Source of the DNA: Microbacterium aurantiacum
GTDB lineage: Bacteria > Actinomycetota > Actinomycetes > Actinomycetales > Microbacteriaceae
NCBI RefSeq assembly: GCF_002872075.1
Contig: NZ_PGGU01000007.1
Coordinates: forward strand, 179,973 to 243,972
DNA length: 64,000 bases
Direction: 5' to 3'
The notes under the pieces were generated by a model, which was not told the DNA's origin, made no database searches, and saw only the letters and a list, made by a program, of their open reading frames with translations. The translations under genes and the position numbers were made by a program. Shown piece after piece: positions 60,713 to 64,000 of the stretch (the first letter of the stretch is position 1; each line of letters starts with the position of its first letter).

Positions 60713-61753
60713 TCAGGGCCGGTGGAACGGATCGGCGTAGAGCTGCTCGGGCACCCGCAGCACGAACACCGCCGTGCCGGATGCCCAGATCGCGGCCGCG
60801 CCGGCGCGGAGGAGATCGATCTGCGAATCCCCCGCGGCGATGATCTCGACGTCGGCCCCCGAGACGCGCACAGCGGCACCGTTCACGTGAAAGACCCCGT
60901 CCTTCTCGAGCGTCTGCGGGTACGGCTGGTGCAGTTCCCGCAGGTCGCTGAGGATGAAGGTGGGCCGGGACTCAGCCGGGGCGGCGAGCACGTGCTTGGG
61001 CCGATCGATGCCGGTGAGGACCAGGGCGGAGTCGATGCCCGCCCGGACGGCGCCGAGGATGTCGGTGTCGAGGCGGTCACCGATGAACAACGATTTCTGG
61101 GCGCCGAAGCGTGCCGTCGCCTCTTCGAAGATCGGGACCTCGGGCTTGCCCGCGACGGTGGCGAGCCGGCCGATCGCGGTGTGCACGGCCGACACCAGGG
61201 TTCCATTGCCCGGTGCCACACCGCGCTCCTGCGGGATGGTCCAGTCGGTATTCGTGGCGATCCAGGGGATGCCGCCGTCTTCCTCCGGCACCTTCAATGC
61301 GAAGGCGGCCTCGGCGAGGTCGGTCCAGGCCACCTGCGGGGCGAAGCCCTGCACGACGGCAGCCGGGCTGTCTTCGGCGCTGCGCGTGACCGAGTAGCCG
61401 GCCTTCTGCGCCTCGTCGACGAGGCCGTCGCCACCGACGATCAGGATCGTCGCGGGCGGGGGCACCATGGTCGTCAGCAGGCGCATCGCCGCCTGCGGGC
61501 TCGTCACGACGTCGGATGCCGCGACCGCGAGGCCGAGGCTCGACAGGTGCTCCGCGACCGACGCGTCGGTGCGTGAGGCGTTGTTGGTGATGTAGCCGAT
61601 GCGCGCCGTCTCGGCTGCCTTGTTGAGGCTCGCGACCGCGTGCGGAAGAGCTCCCGGTCCCGCATAGACGACACCGTCGAGATCCGCGAGGACCGTGTCG
61701 ACGCCGTCCAACGGCGTGGGGGCGGGGCGTTTCTTGGAGAACAGCGCCATCAC
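60713..61753 (-). CDS. HAD-superfamily (NagD-like) phosphatase
   Basis: A 346-residue class IIA HAD hydrolase. DLDGVVYAG at 24-32 holds the nucleophile Asp24 and Asp26; YITNNASRTD is the motif II region; GKPEVPIFEEA and GDRLDTDILGA form motifs III and IV. In mycobacteria the orthologue in this position (Rv1692) is a glycerol-phosphate phosphatase. An extra C-terminal 60 residues follow the HAD fold. A GTG at 61753 overlaps the TPR-protein stop by four bases; the ATG at 61750 is the alternative. Confidence 0.9.
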   Translation of the reverse strand: MMALFSKKRPAPTPLDGVDTVLADLDGVVYAGPGALPHAVASLNKAAETARIGYITNNASRTDASVAEHLSSLGLAVAASDVVTSPQAAMRLLTTMVPPPATILIVGGDGLVDEAQKAGYSVTRSAEDSPAAVVQGFAPQVAWTDLAEAAFALKVPEEDGGIPWIATNTDWTIPQERGVAPGNGTLVSAVHTAIGRLATVAGKPEVPIFEEATARFGAQKSLFIGDRLDTDILGAVRAGIDSALVLTGIDRPKHVLAAPAESRPTFILSDLRELHQPYPQTLEKDGVFHVNGAAVRVSGADVEIIAAGDSQIDLLRAGAAAIWASGTAVFVLRVPEQLYADPFHRP

Positions 61754-63810
61754 GCGTCCCGCTCCGGCGCCTCGGATTCCTGCTCACCGGTGGTTTCGCC
61801 GTCGGAAACGTCGTCGTCAGTTTCGCCGAGAAGCTCGCGGACCTCGTCCTCGACCGTGGGCTCGGCGGCGGGGGCTACGACATCTTCTACGGGTTCTCCG
61901 TCGACGTCCGATTCATCGGCAGCTGCGTCGTCCGCAACAGCAGCATCCTCGTCGACAGCATCAACCGCGTCGTCCGATTCGGCGAGGACATCTTCGGTCT
62001 GCGTGTCGTCGTCGGGATCTTCATCGAGGAACTCGTCCTCGATGAGGCCGTCCTCCACGATGATCTCCTCGTCGCCGCCCTCGTCGATGCCGAGCGCGGC
62101 TGCGGCGACGTCGGCACGAGTCATCCAGAACGCGGCCTCGTCGGCACGCCCGAGGTCCTCGAGCACAGCGGCGCGCGCCGCGAACAGCGCCGGGCTCCAC
62201 TCGAACGCGCGATCCGGGTCGAGCTCGGGGATCTCGAGCTCGCCGAGCGCCAGTTCCAGGTCGCCCTGATCGAGGCGTGCACCGGACATCGCGATGGCCA
62301 AGGCCACTCGCACCGGTGTCGCCAGAGCGGAACGATCGACAGCGCGCCCGGTCTCGAGCGCGCGATCCGGCCGGCCGATGCCGCGTTCGCTGTCGACCAT
62401 GAGCGCGATCTGGTCGTCCTTGCCGGAGATCCGGCGATAGGTGCGCAGTTCGCGGAGCGCGAGGGCGAAGTCACCGGTGGCATACGCCGTGATCCCCAGC
62501 GTCTCGCGGACGATCGCGATGCGGCCGGCCCGTCGGGATGCGGCCAAAGCGTGAGCGTGAGCGAGCTCTGGGTCCTCGTCGATGAGTTGAGACGCCATCA
62601 CCAGGTGACGCGCCACCTCTTCGGCGTTCTCCTTGCTCAGCGTCTTCAGCTCGTTGCGAGCAGAAGCATGCAGGTCGCGCCCGGTGACCTCTTCGGGGAC
62701 CTCGGGATCGTTCGAGCGCGGACGCTCGTCTGCAGCCTGGATCGGACGCGTCCGGCCGGTTCCCCCGCGCTGCGGGTAGGAGCGGCGGTCATCGTCGCGG
62801 CGCGGTGCGCGGTCTCCGCGGTTGTCGCCGTCACGACGGAATCCGCCTTCACGGCGCTGAACGCCAACCCGGCGAGGGCCGCCCTCGCGGCGCGGACCAT
62901 CGGATCGAAATTCGCCCTCGCGACGCGGAGCGCCGTCGGATCGGGTCGAGCTGTCTCGGCGCGGAGCGCCGTCATAGCGGGGTGCGCCATCCCGGCGCGG
63001 CCCGTCGTCGCGGCGCGGAGCGCGGTCGCCACGGTTGTCACCATCACGACGGAATCCACCTTCACGGCGCGGGGCACCGCCGGATGCGGGTGCGTCGGAG
63101 CGGTAGCCGCCCTCGCGACGCGGGGCACCGCCCGATCGCGGTGCGTCGGAGCGGAAGCCGCCCTCCCGACGCGGAGCGCTGCCGGATCGCGGTGCGTCGG
63201 AGCGGAAGCCGCCCTCACGGCGCGGAGCGCCATCGGAACGGGGAGCGCCGTCACGGCGCGGACCGTCGTCGCGGCGGGGGGCGCGATCTCCACGGTTGTC
63301 GCCGTCACGACGGAATCCACCTTCACGGCGCGGCGCCGCATCAGAGCGGTAGCCGCCCTCACGACGCGGGGCGCCTCCAGAACGAGGCGCGCCATCACGG
63401 TGCGGCGCGCCGCCGGAACGAGGCGCACCATCACGACGAGGAGCATCGTCACGGCGCGGAGCGCGGTCGCCACGGTTGTCACCGTCACGACGGAACCCGC
63501 CCTCACGACGCGGAGCGCCGTCGGAGCGAGCACCGGCCTCACGACCCGGGTTGGCGTCGCGACGCGGAGCGCCCTGACCGTACCCGCCGTCACGACGCGG
63601 AGCGCCGTCACGGCCTCCGGCGCCGGAGGCTCGATTGTCGCCGTCGCGACGAGGTGCACTGTCGCGACGAGGCGCATCAGATCGACGGGGAGCACTGTCG
63701 CGACGGGGGGCCCCACCGTCGCGGCTGTTGCTGGATCGTCCGCCAGAAGGGCGGTCTCCGCGCGACCCGCTGTCGTCGCGACGCGGTCGGCGCTCTTCCT
63801 CTTCCGGCAT
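61750..63810 (-). CDS. TPR protein with long Arg/Gly/Asp-rich repetitive N-terminus
   Basis: A 686-residue protein. Residues about 30-345 are disordered and built of degenerate GAPRRDG/GGFRRDG units; a 20-residue block centred on RRDGDNRGDRAPRR recurs at 103-122, 163-182, 250-269 and 321-340. A helical TPR-like domain (about 375-560; ARNELKTLSKENAEEVARHL, LAHAHALAASRRAGRIAIVR) and an acidic Asp/Glu-rich tail follow. It matches the Rv1691 position. The RGG-like basic repeats suggest RNA or ribosome binding. Its first gene position, directly after the rRNA operon terminator, and its GGGAGA ribosome site fit a separate operon start. Confidence 0.85.
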   Translation of the reverse strand: MPEEEERRPRRDDSGSRGDRPSGGRSSNSRDGGAPRRDSAPRRSDAPRRDSAPRRDGDNRASGAGGRDGAPRRDGGYGQGAPRRDANPGREAGARSDGAPRREGGFRRDGDNRGDRAPRRDDAPRRDGAPRSGGAPHRDGAPRSGGAPRREGGYRSDAAPRREGGFRRDGDNRGDRAPRRDDGPRRDGAPRSDGAPRREGGFRSDAPRSGSAPRREGGFRSDAPRSGGAPRREGGYRSDAPASGGAPRREGGFRRDGDNRGDRAPRRDDGPRRDGAPRYDGAPRRDSSTRSDGAPRREGEFRSDGPRREGGPRRVGVQRREGGFRRDGDNRGDRAPRRDDDRRSYPQRGGTGRTRPIQAADERPRSNDPEVPEEVTGRDLHASARNELKTLSKENAEEVARHLVMASQLIDEDPELAHAHALAASRRAGRIAIVRETLGITAYATGDFALALRELRTYRRISGKDDQIALMVDSERGIGRPDRALETGRAVDRSALATPVRVALAIAMSGARLDQGDLELALGELEIPELDPDRAFEWSPALFAARAAVLEDLGRADEAAFWMTRADVAAAALGIDEGGDEEIIVEDGLIEDEFLDEDPDDDTQTEDVLAESDDAVDAVDEDAAVADDAAADESDVDGEPVEDVVAPAAEPTVEDEVRELLGETDDDVSDGETTGEQESEAPERDA
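62776..63723 (-). repeat. Repetitive coding DNA in the TPR gene
   Basis: Imperfect 18-60 base units encode the GAPRRDG-type array. Four near-identical 60-base blocks are spaced 180, 261 and 213 bases apart. Confidence 0.85.
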
Positions 63811-63846
63811 GATTCTCCCTGTATCCCTGATTCTGTTGTTAACGCG

Positions 63847-63876
63847 AAATGGCCACCCAACGATGGGTGGCCATTT
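63847..63876. terminator. rRNA operon terminator
   Basis: Perfect 13-base arms (63847-63859, 63864-63876) with an ACGA loop and flanking A/T runs, directly after the 5S gene on the minus strand. Confidence 0.88.
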
Positions 63877-63887
63877 GCTTAAAAGAA

Positions 63888-64000
63888 GTCCGGCGGTGTC
63901 CTACTCTCCCACAGGGTCCCCCCTGCAGTACCATCGGCGCTGTGAGGCTTAGCTTCCGGGTTCGGAATGTAACCGGGCGTTTCCCTCACGCTATGGCCGC
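63888..64000 (-). rRNA. rrf: 5S rRNA, 3' part (5' end outside window)
   Basis: On the minus strand the sequence shows the 5S landmarks GCGTGAGGGAAACGCCCGG, CATTCCGAACCCGGAAGCTA, GATGGTACTGC and the 3' GAGAGTAGGACACCGCCGG. About 113 bases are visible; only the first few are missing. Confidence 0.95.

Noticed and set aside
62776..63723. Repeats in the TPR gene as a CRISPR array
   Set aside because: The units are in frame, of variable length, and encode an Arg/Gly/Asp-rich protein; there are no unique spacers or cas genes.

Overview
The window is G+C-rich DNA (about 70% in the core) from an actinobacterium. It most resembles the Microbacteriaceae, probably Microbacterium or a close relative. 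The grounds are a GarA/OdhI-type FHA protein beside two MerR regulators, an imuA'-imuB-dnaE2 mutagenesis cassette, a DUF222-HNH gene, many GTG starts, and ATGA/GTGA overlaps between successive genes. The minus-strand block from 41.5 to 63.8 kb follows, from memory, the order of M. tuberculosis Rv1691-Rv1713: TPR protein, HAD phosphatase, small protein, tlyA, nadK, recN, pyrG, Nudix, xerD, parA, scpA, scpB, rluB, cmk, der. The genus is an inference; no search was run.

Layout. 1-7 kb: 5' part of pyruvate carboxylase, an orphan ParA ATPase, two MerR regulators (one FtsR-like), the FHA regulator, a secreted CopC-like protein, lipoamide dehydrogenase and a siderophore-interacting flavoprotein. 7-10 kb: a three-gene type III polyketide cluster (synthase, methyltransferase, flavin monooxygenase). 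10-18 kb: a CYTH protein, a prepilin-peptidase-like protein, a palindromic repeat cluster and the SOS-controlled translesion cassette. 18-34 kb: accessory metabolism and regulators, including a baeRF-type protein with a 13-codon upstream ORF, a DUF72-KTSC pair, SDR, AKR and MDR oxidoreductases, an MFS exporter, an NCS1 permease with an amidohydrolase, and several local repressors with palindromic operators.

34.9-37.9 kb: a short island lies between an intact tRNA-Pro(GGG) and a displaced copy of that tRNA's 3' part (39/40 identity). Its sampled rows are visibly lower in G+C. It carries three genes of unknown function and no integrase. One product has a HEPN-type RNxxxH motif, one has an NEDKHR motif, and one is membrane-anchored. 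This is the best candidate for an undescribed system here.

38-41.5 kb: a small operon (GNAT, helix-hairpin-helix, YhhN, S4) and a DUF222-HNH gene behind a LexA-like box. 41.5-49 kb: a Nudix-NYN fusion, der, cmk, tyrA, rluB, scpB, scpA and parA. 49-53.7 kb: a lipoprotein, adaptor, ATPase and permease export set. 53.9-63.8 kb: xerD, Nudix, pyrG, recN, nadK, tlyA, HAD and a TPR protein with a long Arg/Gly/Asp-rich repetitive N-terminus. The right edge is the 3' part of a minus-strand 5S rRNA, so an rRNA operon lies just outside.

A window-wide regulatory pattern is a TANNNT hexamer ending 6-7 bases before the start codon. It occurs at fifteen starts on both strands and suggests widespread leaderless transcription.
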